Assembly: GCF_004124325.1 (NCBI RefSeq)
Contig: NZ_QBDT01000001.1
Location: 7,068,001-7,132,000 of the forward strand
Source: Streptomyces sp. L2
GTDB taxonomy: Bacteria > Actinomycetota > Actinomycetes > Streptomycetales > Streptomycetaceae
DNA length: 64,000 nt
Direction of reading: 5' to 3'
Shown: piece after piece, positions 43,952-53,336 of the stretch
Position numbering within the stretch: position 1 is the stretch's first letter
How the letters are laid out: every line of letters starts with the position of its first letter
Notes under the pieces: model-generated
What the model was told of the DNA's origin: nothing
Databases searched by the model: none
What the model saw: the letters and a program-made list of their open reading frames with translations, nothing else
Made by a program: the position numbers and the translations under genes

Positions 43952-44093
43952 AGTCGCCCCGCGACGGGCCGGCCGGTGTCACCCGGATCGGGGAGATTCC
44001 GCGCCGGGAGCTGCGTTCCGCCCCGCAACCGGAGGATCCTGGTGCCCGCACGGGCAGGAGGCCTCAAGGAGCGTCACGGGGGAAGTGCGGACA

Positions 44094-46469
44094 GTGGAGC
44101 GTGCGCAGGAACGCGGCGCGGGGCGGCGGACGAGCGGCCCGGCCGGGCGGCCGGCCCCGGAGCCCGACCTGGAACTCCTCGTCCACGGCGTCGGCGGCAC
44201 CACCCCGCAGAAGATGCTCGGCGACCCGCGCACCGTCCGGATCACCGGCGACGACACGGCCGCGATCTTCCGGCGCGCCGAGGACGTCCACGCGGAGGAC
44301 GTCCACGCCGAGGCGGTTCACACCGGTGACGTCCACGCCCAGATCCGGCCCGGTGGCCACCGCGACGGGCCGGTGCGGGAGGCGTACGTCTGGTGCAACC
44401 TCACCTCCGGCGACTCCACCCGCGCCCTGTGGCTGTTGCTGCTGCCGTTCATGGTGGTCAACCTCGCGCACTGGATGCGCCCCGCGGCCCCCGGCCGCCC
44501 GCGCGCCGTCCGGCTCTACGGCCTCCTCGTGCGGCTGACCGCGCTCACCCTGACCGTCCTGCTCGTCGCCGCCGCCTGCGAAGTCGCCCTGGACCTGGTG
44601 GCCTGGCAGTGCGCCGGTACGGCCGCCTGCGCCGGACGCCACTCCTGGCTGGCCTTCCTCACGCCCGGCGCCACCGGCGGCCCCTGGTGGAGCGCGCCCG
44701 GCCGCCGGCTCGCCCTCGCCGCCGTGGCCCCGGCGGCCCTCACCGCCCTGCTGTGGTACCTCTCCCACCGCACCTGGAGCGCGTACGAGTCTCACCAGCC
44801 GATGGCCCGGGACCCCGAACCCGACCCGGACGGCAGCGCGCTGGCCCGGCCCGGCTTCTGGTACGGCCGTCGCCTGGTGGCCCGGCTGCGCGCCGCGCAC
44901 ACCGCGGCCGGGCTGCTCACAGTCGCCGCCGCCGTCACCGCGCCCGCCGCCCGCTTCGACCACCGGACCGGCGGCCCGGCGGCACTGGACGCGCTGAGCT
45001 GGGCGCTCACCGCCGCCCTCGGCGCCGGGGCGCTCGCCGTGACCGGCGTGGTCTGCCGACGCGGCCGCAGCGAGCGCAGCCCCGACCGCACCCTGGACCG
45101 CCGTCTCGTCCGCCTGCTGCCGCTCGGCGCCCTCGCCGTGCTCCTGCTCGCCCTGCTGTACGCCGGCTGGTCCCGGCCGGGCTGGCGGTCCGCAGGCCGG
45201 CTGCCCGGCGACGCGGCGTTCGGCACCCTCATGCTGGTCCAAGGACTGCTGGTCGTCGTCCTCGGCGCCGTCGCCCACAGGCTGTACCGCCGCGACCCCG
45301 ACCCGCGCGCCGGGATGCGTGGTCTCGGCGGACCGGCCGTCGCCCTGCTCGCGTGCGCGCTCGGCGGTGTCATCTCCGGCGGTCTCGCCCAGCGGGTCGC
45401 CGACTGGCTGGACGGCACCCGGGCCGGCCTCGACGGGCCGGCGCTGCTGCTGACCTGGCAGGCGTCCACCATCCCGCCCGTGCTGGCGGTGCTGCTGGTC
45501 CTGGCCGCCGTGCTGGCCGTGCGCACCGCTCGCCGCAGCCGCGCCGAACGCGTGCGGGTGCGCCAGGAGCACCCGGGGGAGCCGGAGTACCCGGCCCGCA
45601 CCCGCGCCATCGCCCACGCGCGGGCCATGGCTACCCTCACGGACCGCGCCCCGCTCGTCGTCACGGTCCTGTCCGCCGCCACCCTGCTGCTGGGCGCCGC
45701 CGCCCTGTCCGGCGCCCTGGCCACCGGGCGCACACCCGACGGCGCGGCCCGCAGGACGTTCACCGCCGTCCAGGGTGTCGCCGAGACGTCACAGGCGCTC
45801 GGCTCCTGGCTGGTCGGCCTCGGCTTCCTGACCTTCGTCACCTGGGGCCGGCGCGCCTACAAGGACGCCTCCGCCCGGCGCACCATCGGCATCCTGTGGG
45901 ACGTCGGCACGTTCTGGCCGCGGGCCGCCCACCCGTTCGCCCCGCCCTGCTACGCCGAACGCGCGGTCCCCGACCTGACCTGGCGGATGGCGACCTGGAC
46001 CGAGCGGACCGGTGGCCGTCTGGTCCTCTCCGGCCACTCCCAGGGCAGCGTCCTCGCCGCGGCGGCCGCCTGGCAGCTGACCCCGTCCGTGCGCCGCCGG
46101 GTCGCCCTGCTCACCTACGGCTCCCCACTGGAACGGCTCTACGGCCGATGGTTCCCCGCCCACTTCGGGCCGCCCGCGCTCAGCGCCCTGCACCGGGAGA
46201 TCGCCTGCTGGCGCAACCTGTACCGGCGCACCGACCCCATCGGCGGCCCGGTCCGGCTCCCCGACGACCACGGCCCCGACGTGGACCACGCCCCGCTGAA
46301 GGACCCCCTCGCCTACGGCCGCACCGCCGAACACCCGCTCCCGGCCCCGGTCCTGGGCCACTCCGACTACCAGGCCGACCCCGTGTTCGCGCGCGTACGC
46401 GGCCGGCTCCTGGCCCGGCTGCACCCGGAGCTGCCCGCCCAGCGCCCCGAACCGGAACCGCCGGGCTGA
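44094..46469 (+). CDS. Membrane-interrupted alpha/beta hydrolase
   Basis: A 791-residue protein, starting at a GTG with GGGGGA upstream. An alpha/beta hydrolase-like strand and oxyanion motif ELLVHGVGGTTPQKML is at 27-42; the nucleophile elbow GHSQGS is only at 647-652 (serine 649), followed by a TYGSPLERLYGRWFP segment and late HSDY histidine. Between them are roughly eight hydrophobic helices and charged loops. A four-fold 15-bp repeat encodes AEDVH units at residues 62-81. This membrane-embedded lipase-like layout has analogues in actinobacteria but no known function. Real and expressed as a single gene seems likely, since the frame is intact. Confidence 0.8.
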   Translation: MERAQERGAGRRTSGPAGRPAPEPDLELLVHGVGGTTPQKMLGDPRTVRITGDDTAAIFRRAEDVHAEDVHAEAVHTGDVHAQIRPGGHRDGPVREAYVWCNLTSGDSTRALWLLLLPFMVVNLAHWMRPAAPGRPRAVRLYGLLVRLTALTLTVLLVAAACEVALDLVAWQCAGTAACAGRHSWLAFLTPGATGGPWWSAPGRRLALAAVAPAALTALLWYLSHRTWSAYESHQPMARDPEPDPDGSALARPGFWYGRRLVARLRAAHTAAGLLTVAAAVTAPAARFDHRTGGPAALDALSWALTAALGAGALAVTGVVCRRGRSERSPDRTLDRRLVRLLPLGALAVLLLALLYAGWSRPGWRSAGRLPGDAAFGTLMLVQGLLVVVLGAVAHRLYRRDPDPRAGMRGLGGPAVALLACALGGVISGGLAQRVADWLDGTRAGLDGPALLLTWQASTIPPVLAVLLVLAAVLAVRTARRSRAERVRVRQEHPGEPEYPARTRAIAHARAMATLTDRAPLVVTVLSAATLLLGAAALSGALATGRTPDGAARRTFTAVQGVAETSQALGSWLVGLGFLTFVTWGRRAYKDASARRTIGILWDVGTFWPRAAHPFAPPCYAERAVPDLTWRMATWTERTGGRLVLSGHSQGSVLAAAAAWQLTPSVRRRVALLTYGSPLERLYGRWFPAHFGPPALSALHREIACWRNLYRRTDPIGGPVRLPDDHGPDVDHAPLKDPLAYGRTAEHPLPAPVLGHSDYQADPVFARVRGRLLARLHPELPAQRPEPEPPG
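44277..44336 (+). repeat. 15-bp coding repeat in the membrane hydrolase
   Basis: Four 15-bp units encode AEDVH, AEDVH, AEAVH and TGDVH in succession. It lies just after the first hydrolase strand and before the first membrane helix, so its copy number probably varies between strains. Confidence 0.75.
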
Positions 46470-46475
46470 CTCCGG

Positions 46476-46826
46476 TCAGCCGAAGTGCTCGACGTACTCC
46501 AGGACGACTCCACCGGTGTGCCGGACGGTGGCGTTGCGGCCGGTGGGGACCTGGTTCGGGCCGTCGACGATCTCCCCGCCGTGTTCCCGCAGCAGCGCCG
46601 GCAGCCCGTCCAGGTCGTCCACGAGGACCGTGCTCTGCGTGGCCCGGAACGGGGCGAGCGCTTCCTCGCCCCCCGCGACGACCAGGAAGCCGCCGATGCC
46701 GGCCACCTCCACGCCCCGGTGGTGGAAACGGGTGCGGGTGTCCTCACCCGTCAGGGCGCGCAGCGCCGGCAGCGCGGCGTCGAGGTCGTCGACGTAGAGC
46801 CGGGCGAGCGTGGCCAGCACCTTCAT
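46476..46826 (-). CDS. VOC/glyoxalase family protein
   Basis: A 116-residue protein with two beta-alpha-beta-beta-beta modules of the vicinal oxygen chelate fold: ARLYVDDLDAALPALRALTG and STVLVDDLDGLPALLREHGG, ending in VVLEYVEHFG. The metal ligands of true glyoxalases are only partly present (a single histidine, FHHRG), so a ligand-binding or immunity role is as likely as lyase activity. Convergent with the membrane hydrolase gene, six bases apart. Confidence 0.82.
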   Translation of the reverse strand: MKVLATLARLYVDDLDAALPALRALTGEDTRTRFHHRGVEVAGIGGFLVVAGGEEALAPFRATQSTVLVDDLDGLPALLREHGGEIVDGPNQVPTGRNATVRHTGGVVLEYVEHFG

Positions 46827-46879
46827 ACGGGATCCTCCAGGAGCGTGAGCGGTCGTCGGGTGGCTGGGGCAGACGGGCC

Positions 46880-49315
46880 CTAGGGCAGGTCCGGCAGGTC
46901 GTCGGCGTACAGCAGAGTCAGGTCGTCGGTGCTCGGGTCGTCGAGCTGGGCGACCCGGCTCGCGTGCCGCTCGACCATCGCCTCGAACGTCTGCCGTGCC
47001 GTGCGGCCGTTGCCGAACGCGGGCCCCTTGGGGAGCGCCGTGAAGTACGTCAGCAGCGCCTCGGACGCGTCCGGCGCGATCCGGTACTCGTGCTCGTCGG
47101 CCTGCTGTTCCACGATCCGCAGCAGTTCTCCGGGGCCGTAGTCGCCGAAGGTGATGGTCCGGGAGAAGCGGGAGGCCACACCGGGGTTGACGGACAGGAA
47201 GCGTTCCATCTCCGCCGTGTACCCGGCGACGATCACCACGACCGCGTCCCGGTGGTCCTCCATCAGCTTCACGAGCGTGTCGATGGCCTCCTTGCCGAAG
47301 TCCCGGCCGGCGTCCTCGGGGGAGAGCGCGTACGCCTCGTCGATGAACAGCACGCCGCCGTGCGCCCGCTGGAAGGCCTCCTGGGTGCGGATCGCGGTCG
47401 AGCCGATGTGCTCCCCGACCAGGTCCACCCGGGACACCTCCACCAGGTGGCCCTTCTCCAGCACGCCCAGGGAGGCGAGGATCTCGCCGTAGAGCCGGGC
47501 GACCGTCGTCTTGCCGGTGCCGGGGGAGCCGGTGAACACCAGGTGCCGCTTGACCGAGGCCGCCTTCAGGCCGGCCCGCTGCCGGCGCCGGCCCACCTCG
47601 ATCATGTCGGTCAGCGCCCGTACCTCCCGCTTGACGCTCTCCAGACCCACCAGCGCGTCGAGTTCACCGAGGACGGCCTTCGACGTCCGGGCCGGCTCCG
47701 GCTCGGAAGCCGCCACGAGAGGCTCCTGTTCCGTGCTGCGCTGTCCCGGGATCGCACCCAGCAGCCCGGCCGGCCGGGACGCCGTCTCCACCGCCGTCTC
47801 CCGGGCGGCCGGGGGCCGCGGGCCGCCGCTCTCGTCGCTCGTGCACTCCTCCACCACCGGGCCCGACCCGGCCACCCCGTCGGGGCCGCCGTCCGCGAAC
47901 TCGTAGCCCCCGCGGGCGCACCGCTCCGTGCGGCACTTCCTGAGCGTCGTGCGGCAGCCGTCGATCACATGGAAGCCGTAGCCCCCGCTGCCCGTGACAC
48001 GGCAGCCCAGGAAGCTGCCCCGGCCGCCCGCCGAGACGTAGAAGCCCGCCTCGGCGGGGGAGTCGACCGTGCACCGCTCGATGACCGGGTCCGCGCCCTT
48101 GGTGACGATCACCCCGGTCTGCGTGCCGTCCACGGTGCAGTTGTTGAGCGTGCCGCCGCTGCCGTGGTCACGGAACCAGGCGCCGGTGGCCGCCTCCCGG
48201 ATCCGGCAGTCGTCGAGCTGCGCGGTCGCGCCGTCGCTCACCGACACCGCCGTGTTGCGCACCTGAGACAGATCGCTGTCGACGACGTCCGCGCGCGAGC
48301 CGCGGTCCAGCACGAACAGGGCGTCCGGCACGTCGTGCACCCGGCACGAGTCGAGCACCACCGTGGCCCCGTCGCTCACCCACACCGCCGGGTAGTCGCC
48401 GGTGCTGTCGAAGATCTCGCACTGGTTGGCGTCCACCCGGGTGCCCGGATCCCACACCGACAGGCCGTTGCGCCCGAACTGACGGACCGTCGTCCGGGTC
48501 AGGGTCAGCACCGAGCGGGAGCGCAGGTCCACCGCGTTCTCCGGGATGTCGTGGATCCGGCAGTCGGCCAGCGTCAGCACCGCGTCGGTGTCCAGCGTGA
48601 CCCCGTCGGCGGTGGTGCGGTGCACGTCGCAGTCCGTCAGCTGCGCCATGGCCGCCTGGGTGACCTGCAGCCCGGCGCCCCGGACCTCGTACACCTCGCA
48701 ACCGAACGCCTCCAGCGCGGAGTTCTCGCCGGTCACCGTCAGCCCGGTGCCCGAGGCGTGGTGCACCCGGCAGCGCTCCAGCCGGGGCCGGGCACCGCCG
48801 CGGACGGCGACGCCCGCCTGCCCGGCCGCGACGACCTCGCACTCCTCGAACACCCCGCCCGCGCCGTCCAGGACGGCGATGCCGATGCCGGCCGGGTTGT
48901 CGACCGTGCAGCGGCGCACGGTCGGCCGGGCCCCGCCGCGCACCTCGACGCCGGCCGCGGACCGGGTGACGATCCTCAGGTCGTGCAGCTCGGGCGTGCC
49001 CTCCTCGACGAGCAGCGCGGGCGCGGCCGCGTCCTGGCCCTCGACATGCAGGTCCCGCACCACGGCCGAGGCGCACACCGTCAGCGGCACCCCGTCGGCC
49101 GGCGCGATCCGCACCGAGCCCGGGGAGCCCTCCGGTCCGCGCAGCGTCACCGCCCGCTGGACGACGAGGTTCTCCCGGTAGGTGCCGGGTGCGACGGTGA
49201 GGACGTCGCCGTCGGCGGCGGCCTCCAGGGCGGCGGCGAGCGACGCGTACTCACCCGTGCGGCGCCGCCACCGCGATGTGCCGGTGTGCGTCACCTGGAC
49301 CGTGCCCTGTGCCAT
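46880..49315 (-). CDS. Right-handed beta-helix/AAA+ ATPase fusion protein
   Basis: An 811-residue protein combining two modules. Residues about 15-510 form a pectate-lyase-like right-handed beta-helix: repeated units such as GVEVRGGARPTVRRCTV, GVAVRGGARPRLERCRV and GVTLDTDAVLTLADCRI, with a cysteine stacked at the end of most turns. Residues about 540-811 are an AAA+ ATPase of the CbbX/SpoVK/EccA type, with Walker A GSPGTGKTT (596-604), Walker B LFIDEA and a sensor region SVNPGVASRFSRTI. The start at 49315 (MAQGTVQVTHTGTSRW) is chosen. Beta-helix domains bind long linear polymers; CbbX-type ATPases remodel proteins. The target is unknown. Confidence 0.88.
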   Translation of the reverse strand: MAQGTVQVTHTGTSRWRRRTGEYASLAAALEAAADGDVLTVAPGTYRENLVVQRAVTLRGPEGSPGSVRIAPADGVPLTVCASAVVRDLHVEGQDAAAPALLVEEGTPELHDLRIVTRSAAGVEVRGGARPTVRRCTVDNPAGIGIAVLDGAGGVFEECEVVAAGQAGVAVRGGARPRLERCRVHHASGTGLTVTGENSALEAFGCEVYEVRGAGLQVTQAAMAQLTDCDVHRTTADGVTLDTDAVLTLADCRIHDIPENAVDLRSRSVLTLTRTTVRQFGRNGLSVWDPGTRVDANQCEIFDSTGDYPAVWVSDGATVVLDSCRVHDVPDALFVLDRGSRADVVDSDLSQVRNTAVSVSDGATAQLDDCRIREAATGAWFRDHGSGGTLNNCTVDGTQTGVIVTKGADPVIERCTVDSPAEAGFYVSAGGRGSFLGCRVTGSGGYGFHVIDGCRTTLRKCRTERCARGGYEFADGGPDGVAGSGPVVEECTSDESGGPRPPAARETAVETASRPAGLLGAIPGQRSTEQEPLVAASEPEPARTSKAVLGELDALVGLESVKREVRALTDMIEVGRRRQRAGLKAASVKRHLVFTGSPGTGKTTVARLYGEILASLGVLEKGHLVEVSRVDLVGEHIGSTAIRTQEAFQRAHGGVLFIDEAYALSPEDAGRDFGKEAIDTLVKLMEDHRDAVVVIVAGYTAEMERFLSVNPGVASRFSRTITFGDYGPGELLRIVEQQADEHEYRIAPDASEALLTYFTALPKGPAFGNGRTARQTFEAMVERHASRVAQLDDPSTDDLTLLYADDLPDLP

Positions 49316-49481
49316 GGCGTTGCCGTGCCCCCACCTCGTCGTACCGATGACTCGTTCGCCGCCGGGGCGCCAGGAACGCGCCGCGGCGGGTTTGTCCACG
49401 CGCGGGTCGTCGCCGAAAGCGTCTCGGCCGGTCCACCGTAGCGTGCGCGCGGACCATGGGTTGACCAGAGGCTTCAGGCCG

Positions 49482-50087
49482 TCAGCTGCCGGTGCCTGCC
49501 TTGCCCCAGTCCGGGCCCGCCCGGTCCCAGGCCCGGTCCCAGCCCGCGTACCGCCGGCGGACCATGCGCCAGACGATCAGCCGGCGGACGCTCTCGACCA
49601 GCCCGCCGACCGCCAGGGCCGCGCCGAGCCCGGCCAGCACGGCGTGGGTCGTCGCCGTGGCGGGATCCAGCGGGCGGGTCGCTATCTGGCCGCGCGTGTC
49701 CGTCCAGACCTGGAAGTGGTCGCCCTGGCGCGGGGACTTGAGGGCGGCCAGGACCGGGCCGCGCCGCTCGCTGCCGTCCGGCGCGCGCCAGTCGGCGAGG
49801 ACGCGGCTGCGGATGCGGCGTGCGGTGGCGGAGTCCGGATCGTTCGCCGCGGGAGCGCCGCCCAGCCGGCGCACCACCGTGGCCGTCACGAGGTGGCGGG
49901 CGTGCCGCTGCTCCCGCACGGACCGCTGCAGGGAGTTCTGGGCGGCGGCGCCGACCAGGGATCCGGTCAGCGGTGCGGCCACGGCGATCAGCAGCAGAGC
50001 CACGAGGGCCACCCACGCCTCGGTCAGATCGGTCGCGCGGCGCAGCGGATTGCGCCGCCAGCGCCACAGGCCGGTGATCACCCGCAC
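49482..50087 (-). CDS. Two-helix membrane protein (Rv1733c-like)
   Basis: A 201-residue membrane protein with two helices, about residues 25-48 (WVALVALLLIAVAAPLTGSL) and 142-165 (THAVLAGLGAALAVGGLVES), around an external or cytoplasmic domain of about 90 residues containing GDHFQVWTDTRGQIATRPL. The layout matches the actinobacterial family called Rv1733c-like, whose function is unknown. GTG start chosen with a purine-rich upstream sequence; the exact start (50087 or 50081) is uncertain. Confidence 0.75.
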   Translation of the reverse strand: MRVITGLWRWRRNPLRRATDLTEAWVALVALLLIAVAAPLTGSLVGAAAQNSLQRSVREQRHARHLVTATVVRRLGGAPAANDPDSATARRIRSRVLADWRAPDGSERRGPVLAALKSPRQGDHFQVWTDTRGQIATRPLDPATATTHAVLAGLGAALAVGGLVESVRRLIVWRMVRRRYAGWDRAWDRAGPDWGKAGTGS

Positions 50088-50312
50088 GCTCCCGCACCCC
50101 CTTCCCGCTCGTGAAGGCCCCGGCCTCAGCCGCCCGCCGCCGACGCGTCGAGCAGTGCGCGGCATCCCCTGTGACCGGGACCTCTCATGAACTTCTCACA
50201 ATCACGCAACGACCGGGGCCCGTCTTCGGGTTCCCGGTCGCGGCACTCGTTCGGGGTGTCTTCCCGCGGCTGTCGCGGGGGTCTCGTCCGGGGTGTGGAG
50301 TCCGGCGGCCGG

Positions 50313-51137
50313 CTACGCGAGGATCCGCACCGGGTCCCCGACTCGGATGACGCCGGGGGAGAGGGGCACCAGGTTCTGACCGAACAGGAGGCTCTGTCCG
50401 AACCGGCGGTAGCGCGCCAGCGTCCGCAGCGGTTCCCGGCCGCGGACGCCCGTGTCCTGGCCGGTCGTCGTGACGACGCAGCGCGCGCACGGCTTGGTCA
50501 CCCGGAACTCGACCTCGCCGACCGCGAGGCGCGACCAGTCGTCCTCGGCCCACGGCTCGGTCCCGGCGACGACCACGCTCGGCCGGAAACGGTTCATGGG
50601 CAGGGGGCCCTCGGCCGCGCGATCGCCCGCGGCGATCAGGGAGTTCAGCGAGTCCAGGGAGGCGACGGTGGTCACCATCAGGGGGTAGCCGTCGGCGAAG
50701 CTCACCGTCTCGCCGGGCCGGGCGAAGTCGGGGTCGAGCGGGCGGCGGGCGGCCGGGTCGTCCATGTGGACCAGCCGCGCCCCGGCCCCCAGATACGTGG
50801 AGCACCAGGCATGGGCGGCCTCCGCCGCCGGCACCGCCTCGACCTTCGTGCCGAAGATGTCCACCGGCACGGTCACGGTGGGCTCCGGCACGGCCACCGC
50901 CAGCGGCTCGTGTCCGGGCGCGGACAGCCGGATGCCGCCGCCGGGCATCGGCTCGGCGGCGGCCAGTGCGAGGCGCGGCTGCTCCCGCTGGGTGACGACC
51001 TTTCCCCCGTCGTCGATCAGCACCCAGCGGCGGTCACCGGCCAGGCCCCATGGCTCCACCACGGCCTCCCGGGGCGAGAAGCCCCGGAGCGCCTTGACCG
51101 GATGGACGTGGATCGACTGCAGCTCGGCGTACCCCAT
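50313..51137 (-). CDS. MOSC domain protein
   Basis: A 274-residue protein with an N-terminal MOSC beta-barrel (IHVHPVKALRGFSPREAVVE, GDRRWVLIDD) and a C-terminal MOSC domain carrying the conserved cysteine motif VTKPCARCVVTTTGQDTG. These proteins, including mARC and YcbX, use a molybdenum cofactor to reduce N-hydroxylated compounds. The two cysteines in CARC fit the sulfur ligand. It follows the DUF6643-like gene on the same strand by 43 bases. Confidence 0.9.
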   Translation of the reverse strand: MGYAELQSIHVHPVKALRGFSPREAVVEPWGLAGDRRWVLIDDGGKVVTQREQPRLALAAAEPMPGGGIRLSAPGHEPLAVAVPEPTVTVPVDIFGTKVEAVPAAEAAHAWCSTYLGAGARLVHMDDPAARRPLDPDFARPGETVSFADGYPLMVTTVASLDSLNSLIAAGDRAAEGPLPMNRFRPSVVVAGTEPWAEDDWSRLAVGEVEFRVTKPCARCVVTTTGQDTGVRGREPLRTLARYRRFGQSLLFGQNLVPLSPGVIRVGDPVRILA

Positions 51138-51180
51138 ACGGCCATCGTGCCAGGCGGCGCCGACAGCCGGGGCGCGCCGG

Positions 51181-51606
51181 TCAGTAGCCGCGGTACTGCT
51201 GGTTGTTGTACGGGTCCTGGTATGGGGCCTGCGGTCGCGGTGCCGCCGGACGCATCGCCTCGTACCCCGTGCCCGGGGCCATCGGGCGCTGCTGCGGGGC
51301 CTGCGGTCCCGGATAGCCGCGCGGCGCGCTCGCCTGCTGCGGGATGTACGCCGTGGGCGCCTGCTGCAGCGGCTGGGGCGTCATCTGCGGATAGCCGTAG
51401 GCCGGAGCCTGCGAGGGGCCCGCGGGGAGGGCGGGCAGCGCCGACGGCAGGGCGGGCAGGCTGCTGCCCATGTCGTAGGCGGCCGGGACCCGGATCGGGG
51501 CGATCTGCGGGGTGCCCCGCTCGGCGACGAGCGAGTCGTAGATCGGGGTGTCCGGGAAGGAGGCGGAGTAGTAGCCGCCACCATAAGTGGAGCGGGGGGA
51601 GGTCAT
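51181..51606 (-). CDS. Proline/glutamine-rich protein (DUF6643-like)
   Basis: A 141-residue low-complexity protein beginning MTSPRSTYGGGYYSASFPDT, rich in proline, glutamine, tyrosine and alanine, with repeated YPxxxxQQ segments. It resembles the DUF6643 family (name from memory). No catalytic motifs or membrane helix. It is divergent from the TerD-type gene at 51886 with an AT-rich gap, so both may respond to the same stress. Function unknown. Confidence 0.7.
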   Translation of the reverse strand: MTSPRSTYGGGYYSASFPDTPIYDSLVAERGTPQIAPIRVPAAYDMGSSLPALPSALPALPAGPSQAPAYGYPQMTPQPLQQAPTAYIPQQASAPRGYPGPQAPQQRPMAPGTGYEAMRPAAPRPQAPYQDPYNNQQYRGY

Positions 51607-51885
51607 GGCACATAAGTTAAGCCCACGATGTGCTGGTTGGGGAGACCGATAAGAGGGTTGTTTTCCGTGTCGCCAGTGAGTTGGGATCCCCAATCCGAGC
51701 GAACTTGGCAAAAATGGACGTCGAACACGGTTTGATTCGTGTAAAGCCCGAGCTCCTGGCGGGTTACCGGCGGTTGACCGGTGATCTTCGTGTGCCGTTC
51801 GCACGCGTTCCGCGGCCGACGGGAATAGGTTGAGCGGGTAGGGATGACCGGGACGGCCGGGCGCCGACACCTGATGGGGGCGGAC
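51607..51885. promoter_or_regulatory. AT-rich divergent promoter region
   Basis: 279 bases, noticeably less GC-rich than the rest of the window. An inverted repeat, TTGGG-ATC-CCCAA, is at 51681-51693 and a TTGACCGGTGATC segment is near 51775. It probably contains promoters for both the proline-rich gene and the TerD-type gene. Confidence 0.55.
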
Positions 51886-53277
51886 ATGTCAATGGCGAAA
51901 GGATCGAATGCGCCGGTGCCGACCACGGCCCTGCGCGTCGAATTGGGCTGGCGCTCCGGTGCCGGCGTACCCGACGCGGACGCCTCGGCGCTGCTGTTGG
52001 CCGCCGGAAAGGTGCGCTCCGACGGCGACTTCGTCTTCTACAACGAGCCCGCGCACACCTCCGGAGCGGTCCGTCACGAGGGCAAGCGGACGACCGGCGG
52101 CCGCGTCACCGACACTCTTTTTGTGGACCTCGCGCGCGTGGAGGGCGCCATCGAGCGCGTCGTCCTCGCCGCGTCCGCGGACGGGGGCACCTTCGGCCAG
52201 GTCCCGGACCTCTACATCGAGGTGAGCGACGCGGCCGCCGGCGGTGTCGTCGCCCGCTTCGACAGCCCCGGCGCCACGGCCGAAACCGCGTTCGTGCTCG
52301 GCGAGTTCTACCGCCGCCAGGGCGGCTGGAAGTTCCGGGCCGTCGGCCAAGGCTACAGCAGCGGACTCGAAGGCCTCGCGACGGACTTCGGCATCACCGT
52401 CGACGAGCCGCAGCACACCGCACCGGCCACCGCTCCGACCGCCCCTCCTGTCCCGCCACCTCTGACGACACAGGCGCCGGCCACCCCGGCCCCGGCTCCC
52501 GTCACACTGCCGCCGCCCCCGCCCGGTGCGACGCCTGTCCCGCTGCCCCCGCCCCCGGCCGGTGCGACCCCCGCCCCGCTGCCGCCGCCCCCGAACACCC
52601 GGCCCGCTCCCGTGCCCCCGCCGCCCCCGGCCGCCCCGGCAGCGCCCGCCGCCCCGGTCCGTCTGTCCAAGGTCACCCTCACCAAAGCCGCCCCCTCGGT
52701 CTCGCTGGCGAAACAGGGCGGCACCTCCGGCACCATGCGGGTCAACCTCAACTGGCAGACCCGCAAACGCTTCGGCGGCCGGTGGGGCGCCGGGGGCGGT
52801 GACCTCGATCTGGACCTGTGCGCCCTGTACGAACTCGCGGACGGCCGCAAGGGCGTCGTGCAGGCCCTCGGCAACGCGTTCGGATCGCTGCACCGGCCGC
52901 CGTACATCCACCTCGACGGCGACGACCGCACCGGCGCCGTCGCGAGCGGCGAGAACCTCACCATCAACCTCGACCACCGCGGCGACTTCCGGCGCATCCT
53001 GGTCTTCGTCACCATCTACGAAGGAGCCACCTCCTTCGCCGACCTGCACGCCACGGTCACTCTCCAGCCGCAGCACGGCGCACCGGTCGACTTCTCCCTG
53101 GACGAGTGCACCGTCCCCTCCACGGTGTGCGCGCTCGCCCTCCTCACCAACACCGGCGGCGACCTCGTCGTCCAGCGGGAGGCGCGGTACCTGGTGCCGG
53201 AGCGCGGGGTGAGTCCGCAGCGGACCATAGACCGCTCCTACGGGTGGGGCATGAACTGGACGCCCGGCCGCAAGTAG
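51886..53277 (+). CDS. Tandem TerD domain protein
   Basis: A 463-residue protein with two TerD domains joined by a proline/alanine-rich linker of about 75 residues. The first domain has [20 protein letters not shown] and [20 protein letters not shown]; the second has [20 protein letters not shown] and [19 protein letters not shown] with the acidic calcium-binding residues of the family. Streptomyces has several TerD-like proteins linked to stress, sporulation or phage defence. The start at 51886 is taken over an upstream in-frame ATG with poor sequence. It stands alone and is divergent from the proline-rich protein. Confidence 0.9.
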   Translation: MSMAKGSNAPVPTTALRVELGWRSGAGVPDADASALLLAAGKVRSDGDFVFYNEPAHTSGAVRHEGKRTTGGRVTDTLFVDLARVEGAIERVVLAASADGGTFGQVPDLYIEVSDAAAGGVVARFDSPGATAETAFVLGEFYRRQGGWKFRAVGQGYSSGLEGLATDFGITVDEPQHTAPATAPTAPPVPPPLTTQAPATPAPAPVTLPPPPPGATPVPLPPPPAGATPAPLPPPPNTRPAPVPPPPPAAPAAPAAPVRLSKVTLTKAAPSVSLAKQGGTSGTMRVNLNWQTRKRFGGRWGAGGGDLDLDLCALYELADGRKGVVQALGNAFGSLHRPPYIHLDGDDRTGAVASGENLTINLDHRGDFRRILVFVTIYEGATSFADLHATVTLQPQHGAPVDFSLDECTVPSTVCALALLTNTGGDLVVQREARYLVPERGVSPQRTIDRSYGWGMNWTPGRK

Positions 53278-53300
53278 CCGCCGGGGCGACGGCGGCCCGG

Positions 53301-53336
53301 TGACCCGGTGCCCCGCGGTGTGCGGACGCCGGGTCA
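53301..53336. terminator. Inverted repeat at the end of convergent genes
   Basis: TGACCCGG and CCGGGTCA are perfect 8-bp arms with a 20-base spacer; the right arm covers the stop of the glycosyltransferase gene. A weak shared terminator for the convergent TerD and glycosyltransferase genes. Confidence 0.4.

Noticed and set aside
51630-51833. Small 67-residue plus-strand frame in the TerD promoter region
   Set aside because: Sequence is plausible but has no recognisable family or ribosome site, and it fills a region needed for two promoters. Kept as a doubtful possibility only.
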